Part shown: piece by piece, positions 1 through 5,858 of the stretch | Layout: every line of letters starts with the position of its first letter | Numbering within the stretch: the first letter of the stretch is position 1 | Origin: Candidatus Caldarchaeum sp. | Lineage (GTDB): Archaea > Thermoproteota > Nitrososphaeria_A > Caldarchaeales > Caldarchaeaceae | Assembly (NCBI GenBank): GCA_025054795.1 | Contig: JANWZU010000146.1 | Coordinates: 1-8,372, forward strand | Reading direction: 5' to 3' | Length of the DNA stretch: 8,372 nt | Made by a program: the position numbers and the translations under genes | The notes under the pieces: model-generated | The model's input: the letters and a program-made list of their open reading frames with translations, nothing else | The model's database searches: none | Told to the model about the DNA's origin: nothing

Positions 1-642
1 CCTCAAAGTAGCTGGAAACCCTATGTGCTGCTCGCCCCTTGCGATTGCGTGGCTCATGTGCAGCAAGCACTCATAGCTTACCGGCGAGACCTTCCCAAGA
101 CCCTTTAGAAACTCCATCCACCTGCTCTCACCCATCCCACGCCTGAGAGCCACCAAGTAGTAGGCGCCCATCATGCCCTCGCTGAAAGTCGTAACGCTCT
201 GCGTAGCTATTTTGCCAGACCACTTCTCATTCAGAAGCTCTCCGCTTGTCAGGGGCACTTCTTCCTCCCTGAGACGTTGGGCGTTGTAGATCATTCCGAT
301 CGGCTCCACGGCCATGGCGGCCCATCCTCCTGCGTCGCTGTAGAACTCCCGTGGGAAAGCTCTGAACTCCCTCGACTTGTAGGGCCTTGTCATCCCCTCC
401 GAGGCCATCTGCAGAATCATGTAGTGCGGCAGTATGACTACGTCGGCCGTTGGGATTCCTGCGTTTACCTCAGCTTTCACCTTCTCGTATATGGGGAGAG
501 GATGGCTGCTGAGAAAATGGACGTGGATGTGGAGATGCTTGTAGTGTCTTCTGAAAGCCGTCACTAGGCTTAGGATAACTCCTCGCAGAGAAGCGTAAAC
601 AACTAGATGGCTTTCCTTCTGAGCAGCGGCTTCTCTGTCCAC
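1..642 (-). CDS. Family-1 ABC solute-binding protein, N-terminal part (3' end beyond window)
   Basis: An open frame runs without a stop from a GTG at 642 to the left edge (214 codons). The product resembles the iron/thiamine/polyamine class of extracellular binding proteins. It starts VDREAAAQKESHLVVYASLRG, has PTADVVIL about 70 residues in, then GGWAAMAVEPIGMIYNAQRL and NEKWSGKIATQS. These line up block by block with the binding protein at 4558-5802 (LVVYGS, PTADLVLV, GEWTAAVLLPIAFVYNTDKV, DPQWAGKVI), so the two are paralogues. The GTG is chosen because a TATA-like box at 669-678 lies about 31 nt upstream, which fits the near-leaderless pattern of the window. The frame is open further upstream, and a TTG start there is possible, but the added residues do not look like a signal peptide. 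With the GTG start there is no export signal, which is odd for this family. The ligand is unknown. The fold assignment is firm; start and location are uncertain. Confidence 0.8.
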   Translation of the reverse strand, partial: MDREAAAQKESHLVVYASLRGVILSLVTAFRRHYKHLHIHVHFLSSHPLPIYEKVKAEVNAGIPTADVVILPHYMILQMASEGMTRPYKSREFRAFPREFYSDAGGWAAMAVEPIGMIYNAQRLREEEVPLTSGELLNEKWSGKIATQSVTTFSEGMMGAYYLVALRRGMGESRWMEFLKGLGKVSPVSYECLLHMSHAIARGEQHIGFPATLR

Positions 643-668
643 GTCAAATCTCTTGCTTGGGGGGAAAA

Positions 669-678
669 TAAGCTTAAA
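669..678 (-). promoter_or_regulatory. TATA-like box for the left-edge binding-protein gene
   Basis: On the minus strand this reads TTTAAGCTTA, preceded by GG and followed by a T-rich run. Its centre is about 31 nt from the GTG at 642, so transcription would begin at or just before the start codon. Confidence 0.5.
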
Positions 679-699
679 CCATCTACAAACAACTGGTGT

Positions 700-715
700 A
701 AAAGGTATACCTTTT
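700..715. promoter_or_regulatory. Perfect 16-bp palindrome, candidate operator
   Basis: The sequence AAAAGGTATACCTTTT is its own reverse complement over all 16 bases. It sits about 22 nt upstream of the TATA box of the left-edge gene and downstream of the cupredoxin stop. A dimeric transcription factor site is the simplest reading. A role in termination of the operon on its right is less likely, since there is no loop and no T-run directly after it. Confidence 0.5.
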
Positions 716-718
716 CCC

Positions 719-734
719 AAAAATTTTCCTAAAA
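719..734 (-). terminator. T-rich terminator candidate after the cupredoxin operon
   Basis: On the minus strand, 20-36 nt after the cupredoxin stop, the sequence reads TTTTAGGAAAATTTTT. Runs of T without a hairpin are the usual archaeal termination signal. Here they separate the cupredoxin operon from the promoter of the next gene on the same strand. Assigned from T-runs only. Confidence 0.4.
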
Positions 735-754
735 CATGTGGCTGCTATGGTATC

Positions 755-1363
755 CTACACAACTACGAATGCGTTTTCCACTCTGAGGTATGTGTGGCCG
801 TATCCGCAGTATATGATGCAGTAGACTGTGTAGGAGCCGGGCTTGTCCGCTACGAGCCTAACAACACCCATGGCTGCTGAGGCCTCCTGCAAAACCTGCT
901 GCAGGCTGTTGCGTACCTGATGGCCTCCGCCGCATTTAGAGCACGTGTATGTCCCTTTGTTGTAGCCCTCTATGAAGAAGCCGTGGTCTGAGTAGCCGTC
1001 TTCATGAGCCTTCACTAGCTCAACAGTTATTCTCGGGTCTCTGGGCGGTAGTTCTCCGACGCCGGACCTATGCGTTCTGTTCTCGTACTCTACGTAGGTC
1101 CGTTCTCTGGCCGAAAGCCCGGGGTCTCTTATGATGACGGAGGCTGGTATCAGGTTGATGACTACTTCGTCTCCTCTGTTGACCACCATGTATGGTATCT
1201 CGTTGAACGTTTCGTCGTAGAAGACGTACCCCCAGAAGTAGGCGACGACGTAGAATGTTTTCAGAGGCCTAAGCTTGAACGGGCTGGGCTCTAGGGTCAG
1301 GGCTGCCGAGCCGGCCAGGGTAGCCGCAGCTAGCACGAGTATCAGAAGCTGCTTTCTGTTCAT
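755..1363 (-). CDS. Secreted cupredoxin with a CuA-like copper site
   Basis: The 202-residue product starts with a signal peptide or signal anchor (residues 3-22, MNRKQ then a hydrophobic run). The rest is a cupredoxin-like domain. Near the C-terminus C182-xxx-C186-xxx-H190 occurs in YCIIYCGYGHTYL, the spacing of the binuclear CuA site of cytochrome oxidase subunit II and nitrous oxide reductase. The axial Met expected at 193 is Leu. The upstream His ligand is probably H127 in SDHGFFIEGYN. An insertion at 137-160 carries CSKCGGGH (C141, C144, H148), not normal for CuA domains and possibly a second metal or disulfide site. An extracytoplasmic electron-transfer or copper-handling role is inferred. 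The protein lacks the two N-terminal transmembrane helices of a standard subunit II, and no other oxidase subunit is in the window. It is the second gene of an operon, 16 nt after the Cys-rich gene. Confidence 0.85.
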   Translation of the reverse strand: MNRKQLLILVLAAATLAGSAALTLEPSPFKLRPLKTFYVVAYFWGYVFYDETFNEIPYMVVNRGDEVVINLIPASVIIRDPGLSARERTYVEYENRTHRSGVGELPPRDPRITVELVKAHEDGYSDHGFFIEGYNKGTYTCSKCGGGHQVRNSLQQVLQEASAAMGVVRLVADKPGSYTVYCIIYCGYGHTYLRVENAFVVV

Positions 1364-1379
1364 CTACGTGATCCTGTTC

Positions 1380-1856
1380 TCAGCCGCCTCTCTCGAAGTT
1401 CTGCCTCGCTGCGTCTAGGAAGCACGGGCCTTGACTGCTCTGGCACCTGCCTGTGAAGGCGTCGCAGAAAGTCGCAGCCGGACAGCCAGCGTCGAGAGGC
1501 TCGTTGAAGCAGAACTCCCACGGCTCAACGACGCCGTTGGCGCTGCTCTTCGACAGTAGCTCACAGAGTCGTGAGCTCATGTCGGGTGTGCATCTGAACG
1601 GCGGCGCCGCTGCGAACCTCGTCTTTATCGAGGTCAGAATAGCCTTGTACTCCGAGTCCGACAGCTTGTCAATCAGCTCGTATACTTCGTTGGGGCTTTT
1701 TCCGTTCAGCGATGCGTAAACAGTCTCCGGGCTTGAGACTTGTTTTTGGCCTCCGTTGCCTCCGAGGGCGAGGCCGGGCTGGAGCTGGAAAGCCGCTAGA
1801 GCTAGGGCTGCTGCTCCGATTAATGCGAACAGCAGCAACGATGTTGTTGGCTTCAA
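1380..1856 (-). CDS. Small secreted cysteine-rich protein of unknown function
   Basis: The 158-residue product is not recognised as a known family. A signal peptide or anchor covers residues 5-23. After a Gly-rich linker comes a helical-looking stretch (about 43-84, VYASLNGKSPNEVYELIDKL). The Cys-rich C-terminal half has seven cysteines (C89, C98, C116, C125, C131, C138, C145). The start is the TTG at 1856: no ATG or GTG lies close upstream in this frame, the signal peptide follows directly, and a TATA-like box at 1881-1890 is about 30 nt away. It is the first gene of the operon with the CuA-like cupredoxin, which suggests a shared extracytoplasmic job such as metal loading, a redox partner, or a structural subunit. 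An odd number of cysteines leaves at least one unpaired or metal-binding. Function is inferred from context only. Confidence 0.75.
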   Translation of the reverse strand: MKPTTSLLLFALIGAAALALAAFQLQPGLALGGNGGQKQVSSPETVYASLNGKSPNEVYELIDKLSDSEYKAILTSIKTRFAAAPPFRCTPDMSSRLCELLSKSSANGVVEPWEFCFNEPLDAGCPAATFCDAFTGRCQSSQGPCFLDAARQNFERGG

Positions 1857-1863
1857 GACATTC

Positions 1864-1878
1864 CATACAGTCCGTATG
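1864..1878. promoter_or_regulatory. Short inverted repeat over the start site of the Cys-rich/cupredoxin operon
   Basis: CATAC at 1864-1868 and GTATG at 1874-1878 are perfect complements across a 5-nt spacer. They lie between the TATA box (1881-1890) and the TTG start (1856), where a repressor would block initiation. Five-bp arms are common by chance, so this is only a candidate. Confidence 0.25.
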
Positions 1879-1880
1879 TG

Positions 1881-1890
1881 TATTTATAAA
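1881..1890 (-). promoter_or_regulatory. TATA-like box for the Cys-rich/cupredoxin operon
   Basis: On the minus strand this reads TTTATAAATA, a strong archaeal TATA match centred about 30 nt from the TTG at 1856. The predicted transcript has almost no leader. Confidence 0.6.
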
Positions 1891-1917
1891 CATTTCCCCG
1901 CATCCGTTTTTTGGAAC

Positions 1918-1927
1918 AAATATTAAG
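1918..1927 (+). promoter_or_regulatory. TATA-like box for the NMT1-like gene
   Basis: The sequence AAATATTAAG, preceded by the purine-rich GGAAC, is centred about 26 nt before the GTG at 1949. It supports that start over upstream in-frame codons. It lies back to back with the promoter of the minus-strand operon within a 92-nt divergent spacer. Confidence 0.55.
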
Positions 1928-1948
1928 GCCCGCCTCCATACATCTGCC

Positions 1949-2851
1949 GTGGACAGAGTTGTGCTTGGCTTCAACAAGTTTGCTTTCCACTGGTTCTTCC
2001 CCGAGATAGTTGCTATCAACTATGGGTTCTTCGCCGAAAACGGTTTGGAGTGCGAGCTGGTTGGTTTACAGGGCGGCGGTGCTGTCGAGAAGTCTGACTT
2101 GTACGTGGATGCGATGAGGACTGGTCGAACAGACTTCTACCACTGCGGCGAATGGGTTGGCGTCGTCAGGTTTTTGAAAAACACGGCGGGCAGGATAGCG
2201 GCGCAGTCAAAGCCTGCAGAAGGAACCCTCAACTCATCCTTCACAATCTTCGTCAGAGGCGATGCGGGCATCAGCTCGCCGAGGGATTTGGCTGGGAAGA
2301 CGATAGCCGTCGAGGCTGGAACAGGCTCGTTCTACGCAGCGAGAGCCGACCTAGAGCATTATTTGAGAGCTGACGAGATAAGGTTGGTGAGCGTTTCGGA
2401 GCCGCATGAGAGGCTGAAGGCGCTGATGGAGGGCCGTGTAGACGCTGCAAACCTTCTCGGCCCTTGGGCTAGGGTTGCTGCGAGGATAGGTCTGAAGCCC
2501 GTTCTGACGACTAGGCGGGACAACCCCACGCTGCTTTTTGTTGCCGACCGTTTAAGCGACGACGTTGTAGCCCGTTTGGTCAAGTCTCTGAACAAGGCAA
2601 TCGAGAGAATCAACGCAAACCCTGCGGCGTTCAACAGCCTGTATCTCAAGTATGTCATGGAGGTTGCTGAGATGGGCGGGCTTAACGGAAGCTGGCTCGA
2701 AGGCTTGGAGTCGGAGACCGTCGTCGACAGATGGAGTCCGTGGGAACCGTACCAATACAGCAGGCTGGCCCACGTCTCCAACTGGATGCTTGAGAGAGGG
2801 CTTATAGCCCGAATGCCGGGCGAGGAGGCTGTTCGCAGCTCTTTCTGGTAG
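1949..2851 (+). CDS. NMT1/SsuA-type periplasmic-binding-fold protein without signal peptide
   Basis: A 300-residue product with the two-lobe binding-protein fold of the NMT1/THI5/SsuA group. LGFNKFAFHWFFPEIVAINYGFF at residues 6-28 is the usual first strand and helix. SSPRDLAGKTIAVEAGTGSFYA at 109-130 is the typical second-lobe entry. EGRVDAANLLGPW at 161-173 is the hinge return. The GTG start at 1949 sits about 26 nt after a TATA-like box, and the mature domain begins at once, so no export signal is visible. The frame stays open upstream to 1712, but that part is antisense to the Cys-rich gene and is rejected. The CCCFC motif of yeast pyrimidine synthase THI5 is absent. No permease or ATPase adjoins it on this strand. 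It could be a cytoplasmic binding-fold enzyme (as MqnA/MqnD are) or a binding protein exported unconventionally; ligand unknown. It converges on the permease gene, with stops 2 nt apart. Confidence 0.82.
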   Translation: MDRVVLGFNKFAFHWFFPEIVAINYGFFAENGLECELVGLQGGGAVEKSDLYVDAMRTGRTDFYHCGEWVGVVRFLKNTAGRIAAQSKPAEGTLNSSFTIFVRGDAGISSPRDLAGKTIAVEAGTGSFYAARADLEHYLRADEIRLVSVSEPHERLKALMEGRVDAANLLGPWARVAARIGLKPVLTTRRDNPTLLFVADRLSDDVVARLVKSLNKAIERINANPAAFNSLYLKYVMEVAEMGGLNGSWLEGLESETVVDRWSPWEPYQYSRLAHVSNWMLERGLIARMPGEEAVRSSFW

Positions 2852-2853
2852 AG

Positions 2854-4551
2854 TTAACGGGTGGTCGGCTGAAGCACCCTGAAACCCAGCCTGTGTGCGG
2901 CCAGCAGAAAGCACAGAAGAACAACTGTGTAGACGAGGCCTCCGGCTACGACCGTGAGCTTCTCACCTGTGTTCCAAAGCGCAAACAGGGTTGTCGACAG
3001 AACTGTTGACTGATGGGTGACCAGCAGGACGGCTATCCCTAGGTCTGTGATTGTTCTTACGAAGACGTACAGCGCTGCTGTGGACGCAGCTCCACGGAGA
3101 AGAGGTAGAATGATGTTTGTGATTGTCCTCAACCTTCCCCCTCCGCATACAACAGCCGAGTCCTCCAGCTCCCTGTGTATCTGGAGCATGGGGCCGCTCA
3201 AGAATCGTACGACGAGCGGCGTGTAGCGTAGGCTGTAGGCGTAGACTAGGGCACCCACCGTTCCGTACAAGCCGATGTCCACGTACAGGACTGACCAGAA
3301 GACGCCTACGGCTAGGACGAGCGGCGGGATTGCTAGAGGTATGGACAGAATTGTGGTGAATGTTTGGCCGCCGGTAAGCTTCCGTCTGAGGCTGAAGTAG
3401 GCCGCTAGAAACCCTACTGCTACAGCTAAAGCCGTTGAGGATGCTGAGACTATGATGCTGTTGATGAACGCCGTGCCAGTTACGGGGTAGCTGAAGAATT
3501 TTTCATAGTTGTCTAGGGTGATGTTGGTTAGGAGGCGGTCGGGGTTCCAGAACCTCTGCACGGATGCGACAGCCAACGTGGCCATCAAGGGAATGGGATG
3601 TATCAGAAGATACCCCAGAACAAGCACGGCCGCTAGCGGTTTGTATTTTCCGAGGCTTATCACGGCTGAGCCGCCCGACCTGCCCGTAAGGGTTGCGTAT
3701 CTGTCGGCTGATTTCGCAAACCGGTTGTACAGCGTAATCAATATTAGTGAGAGGGCTAGGAGGACTGCTGAGTATGCGGTTGCTGTTCCGTACCGTGGAG
3801 GGACCTCGCTGACCATCTGGGTGTAGATTGTAGTGGTTAAGACGTAAACTCCTGCGGGAATTCCCACTATGGCGGGTGTGTCGAAAGCCTCTATCGCAAC
3901 TATGAAGCAGTAGATGAAAGCCGAAGCTATCGAAGGCAAAACAAGAGGCAGGATTATTCTTCTGTAGACCTGAAGAAGACCTCCGCCCGACGCTCTGCCC
4001 ATCTCCTCCAGAGAGCGGTCGAACAAGGTGAACGCAGGCGCCGTCATCAAGAAAGCGACGGGAAGCAGGTTTATCCCCATGACCAACGTCATCCCAGCCA
4101 GCGTGTACAGGTTCACCAGAGGCTCCTCAACCCCTGTCAACCGCATGAAAGCCACGTTGACCAAACCGGTCCGTGGGCTGAGCAAAAAAGTCCAGCCCAT
4201 GCTTTCGACAGAGGAAGGCATGGCGAACGTTAGTATAGGCGAGTAGATGATGGCTTTTTTGAAAGGCACATCGGTCCTAGTGGCTAGGAAGGCGAGCGTC
4301 GAGCCGAGGGCTATGGCTATCAACGAGGAGCCCGCTGCGAAGACAAACGTGTTGAACAGCACTCTGCCTAGAAACGGGTCTCTCAAAACTTCTGCGTAGT
4401 TGGATCCGGTTAAGTGGCCGGGTCTGCCGGGAGGAGAGCTCCACACACTTCCGAAAAGAAGGAAAGCAGCTGGCTGTAGGATGAAGAAGCCTGCAACAAC
4501 GAAAACAAAAAAAATTAGCAGGTTATGCGGCTGCCAAGTCGTCCTCGGCAT
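2854..4551 (-). CDS. Fused two-domain ABC importer permease (FbpB/ThiP class)
   Basis: The 565-residue polytopic protein carries two copies of the binding-protein-dependent permease domain in one chain, as in ferric iron (FbpB), thiamine (ThiP) and phosphonate importers. Each half has a cytoplasmic EAA-type loop for the ATPase: residues 182-203 (EEMGRASGGGLLQVYRRIILP) and 461-483 (ELEDSAVVCGGGRLRTITNI, then ILP). Helices begin at about residue 10 (LLIFFVFVVAGFFILQPAAF). The second half starts near 303 after a charged linker. The start ATG follows the binding-protein stop by 6 nt (TAG GAAGAA ATG), so the two genes form one operon with the solute-binding protein first. The 3' end meets the plus-strand NMT1-like gene 2 nt away, so no ATPase follows. 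The ATPase must come from elsewhere in the genome. Substrate cannot be read from the permease. Confidence 0.93.
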   Translation of the reverse strand: MPRTTWQPHNLLIFFVFVVAGFFILQPAAFLLFGSVWSSPPGRPGHLTGSNYAEVLRDPFLGRVLFNTFVFAAGSSLIAIALGSTLAFLATRTDVPFKKAIIYSPILTFAMPSSVESMGWTFLLSPRTGLVNVAFMRLTGVEEPLVNLYTLAGMTLVMGINLLPVAFLMTAPAFTLFDRSLEEMGRASGGGLLQVYRRIILPLVLPSIASAFIYCFIVAIEAFDTPAIVGIPAGVYVLTTTIYTQMVSEVPPRYGTATAYSAVLLALSLILITLYNRFAKSADRYATLTGRSGGSAVISLGKYKPLAAVLVLGYLLIHPIPLMATLAVASVQRFWNPDRLLTNITLDNYEKFFSYPVTGTAFINSIIVSASSTALAVAVGFLAAYFSLRRKLTGGQTFTTILSIPLAIPPLVLAVGVFWSVLYVDIGLYGTVGALVYAYSLRYTPLVVRFLSGPMLQIHRELEDSAVVCGGGRLRTITNIILPLLRGAASTAALYVFVRTITDLGIAVLLVTHQSTVLSTTLFALWNTGEKLTVVAGGLVYTVVLLCFLLAAHRLGFRVLQPTTR

Positions 4552-4557
4552 TTCTTC

Positions 4558-5802
4558 CTACTTTGCGCCGAAGCCCATCTCCTTAAACCTTGCGGCCCAG
4601 TCTCTGGCCTTGGCTATTGCCTCATCGTCGGGGTAGTTGACCATCCTCAAGCCTGCGGGAACGATTTTATCCAGCGAGAATCTAGCAGCCGTGTCAGGCC
4701 TCGCAGGGAACCTTACCGGCGTGTTCCCTATTATCGTCTGCCCCTCCTTCGACAGGATGAAGTCGACGAGAAGCTTGGCTGAGTTGGGGTTCTTCGTCGT
4801 GCTGATGATGGCTATGTGCGAGAACGTTGTTAGAAGCGGTACGTCTGTCGGCAGGAAGTATTCGATCGGAGCTCCCTGCATCTTCAGCCTAACCACGTCA
4901 TGGAGGTTAACTATCAAACCTATGTGGAATTCGCCGCTGGCCACCTTCTCAGCGACCGTGGAGACGGAGATGTCGAGGGTTGGCTTCACGTTCTTTACAA
5001 GCCGGTCGACGAAGCTGTTAAACCGGCTTTCGCCGATGATGTTTTTCAGCGAAACTAGGTACTGCGTCCCCGTCGTACCCAGAGTTATGTCATGCATAAT
5101 CACTTTCCCAGCCCACTGCGGGTCTGTAAGGGCTTCAAGCGTTGAGGGAGGCTGTTTGACCTTGTCGGTGTTGTAGACGAAAGCTATTGGAAGTAGTACG
5201 GCGGCGGTCCATTCGCCGTTCTTGTCCCGCAGGAAGTCCGGGTATGAGGCTGCTTCGGGCGATACGTACGGTAGGTAGCGTTTCTCCTGCGCAAACCTTA
5301 TTCCCGTCGTGTGGGAGACCAGCACCAAGTCTGCTGTGGGCTTGTTGGCCGACAGCTCGCTCGACACTCGCGTGTAGACCTCCGGAGGCCGCATCGACTC
5401 GTAAACCACCTGTATGAAGGGATATCTGGCTTGAAATGCATCAAGAGTGGACTTGATGTCGGCGTAGTCGACGCTTCCGTAAACAACCAGCCTGCCGCTC
5501 TCTCTTCTGGCTGCGTCAACCCTAGCCTGAAGCTCCTCCCTCTGCTTAACAATAAGCTCAGCCTGTTGAGGCGAATCTATGCCGGCTGCCTTAGCGTACA
5601 GGGAGACAAGCCTCTCGAGAGAGCTGATTCTGCCGCTGATATCGTCTAACGCTGTCCGCACGTCCTTAACTTGGCGGGAGGTTTCGCCTTGTATGGACTG
5701 GGCCGACTGGGTTATCGCTGTTGCGTATCCGGCTACGATTATCGAGACGACCAAGGCGGCTACTGACAGAAGAAGCGGTGTTTTCGCCGTTGAGGCTGCC
5801 AT
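4558..5802 (-). CDS. Membrane-anchored family-1 solute-binding protein (iron/thiamine/polyamine-type)
   Basis: The 414-residue product has an N-terminal signal anchor (residues 9-30), a probable coiled-coil stalk (about 40-100, ISSLERLVSLYAKAA to KQREELQARVDAARRES) and a binding domain from about 104 (RLVVYGSVDYADIKSTLDAF). Family blocks include PTADLVLVSHTT, GEWTAAVLLPIAFVYNTDKV, LTDPQWAGKVIMHD and NPNSAKLLVDFILSKEGQ. The protein likely captures a ligand outside the membrane and passes it to the permease 6 nt downstream. The adjacent Tyr-Tyr pair that binds iron in FbpA-type proteins is not present, so iron is not assured; thiamine, phosphonate or polyamine remain possible. The ATG at 5802 is chosen because the hydrophobic segment follows directly and a TATA-like box lies about 27 nt upstream. 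In-frame codons up to 5904 lie inside the divergent regulator. Regulation by that regulator is inferred. Confidence 0.92.
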   Translation of the reverse strand: MAASTAKTPLLLSVAALVVSIIVAGYATAITQSAQSIQGETSRQVKDVRTALDDISGRISSLERLVSLYAKAAGIDSPQQAELIVKQREELQARVDAARRESGRLVVYGSVDYADIKSTLDAFQARYPFIQVVYESMRPPEVYTRVSSELSANKPTADLVLVSHTTGIRFAQEKRYLPYVSPEAASYPDFLRDKNGEWTAAVLLPIAFVYNTDKVKQPPSTLEALTDPQWAGKVIMHDITLGTTGTQYLVSLKNIIGESRFNSFVDRLVKNVKPTLDISVSTVAEKVASGEFHIGLIVNLHDVVRLKMQGAPIEYFLPTDVPLLTTFSHIAIISTTKNPNSAKLLVDFILSKEGQTIIGNTPVRFPARPDTAARFSLDKIVPAGLRMVNYPDDEAIAKARDWAARFKEMGFGAK

Positions 5803-5824
5803 GAGCTTGAGTAATTGTGTATTG

Positions 5825-5834
5825 TTTATATATT
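5825..5834. promoter_or_regulatory. Single TATA element shared by two divergent genes
   Basis: TTTATATATT is close to symmetric. It sits about 27 nt from the binding-protein ATG at 5802 on the minus strand and about 29 nt from the regulator ATG at 5858 on the plus strand. No second TATA-like box lies at the right distance for either gene in the 55-nt spacer, so one element appears to serve both directions with leaderless starts. Confidence 0.5.
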
Positions 5835-5858
5835 TTTTGTCATAATTTTTTGTACAAA
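5832..5858 (+). promoter_or_regulatory. Direct repeat and palindrome at the regulator start, candidate autoregulatory operator
   Basis: ATTTTTTGT occurs at 5832-5840 and again at 5845-5853, 13 nt apart. The second copy runs into the perfect 10-bp palindrome TTTGTACAAA at 5849-5858, whose last base is the A of the regulator ATG. A protein bound here would block the regulator transcript and could affect the importer promoter. The repeats are T-rich, so some similarity may be composition. Confidence 0.35.

Noticed and set aside
277..567. Plus-strand open frame opposite the left-edge binding-protein gene
   Set aside because: The minus-strand frame has clear binding-protein family blocks over the same bases, and the plus-strand product resembles no protein.
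755..1363. C141-xx-C144 as a heme c attachment site
   Set aside because: Heme c needs CxxCH; here the residue after C144 is Gly and the His is four positions on.
1712..1948. Upstream in-frame extension of the NMT1-like gene to an ATG at 1712
   Set aside because: The extension is antisense to the signal-peptide end of the Cys-rich gene, encodes Arg/Leu-rich low-complexity sequence, and ignores the TATA box 26 nt before the GTG at 1949.
1949..2851. Call as THI5-type pyrimidine synthase
   Set aside because: The CCCFC iron-site motif characteristic of THI5 is absent, and the family similarity is only at fold level.
3017..4636. Several plus-strand open frames of about 60-105 codons across the permease gene
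   Set aside because: They are shadows of the strongly supported minus-strand permease and have no promoter or family similarity.
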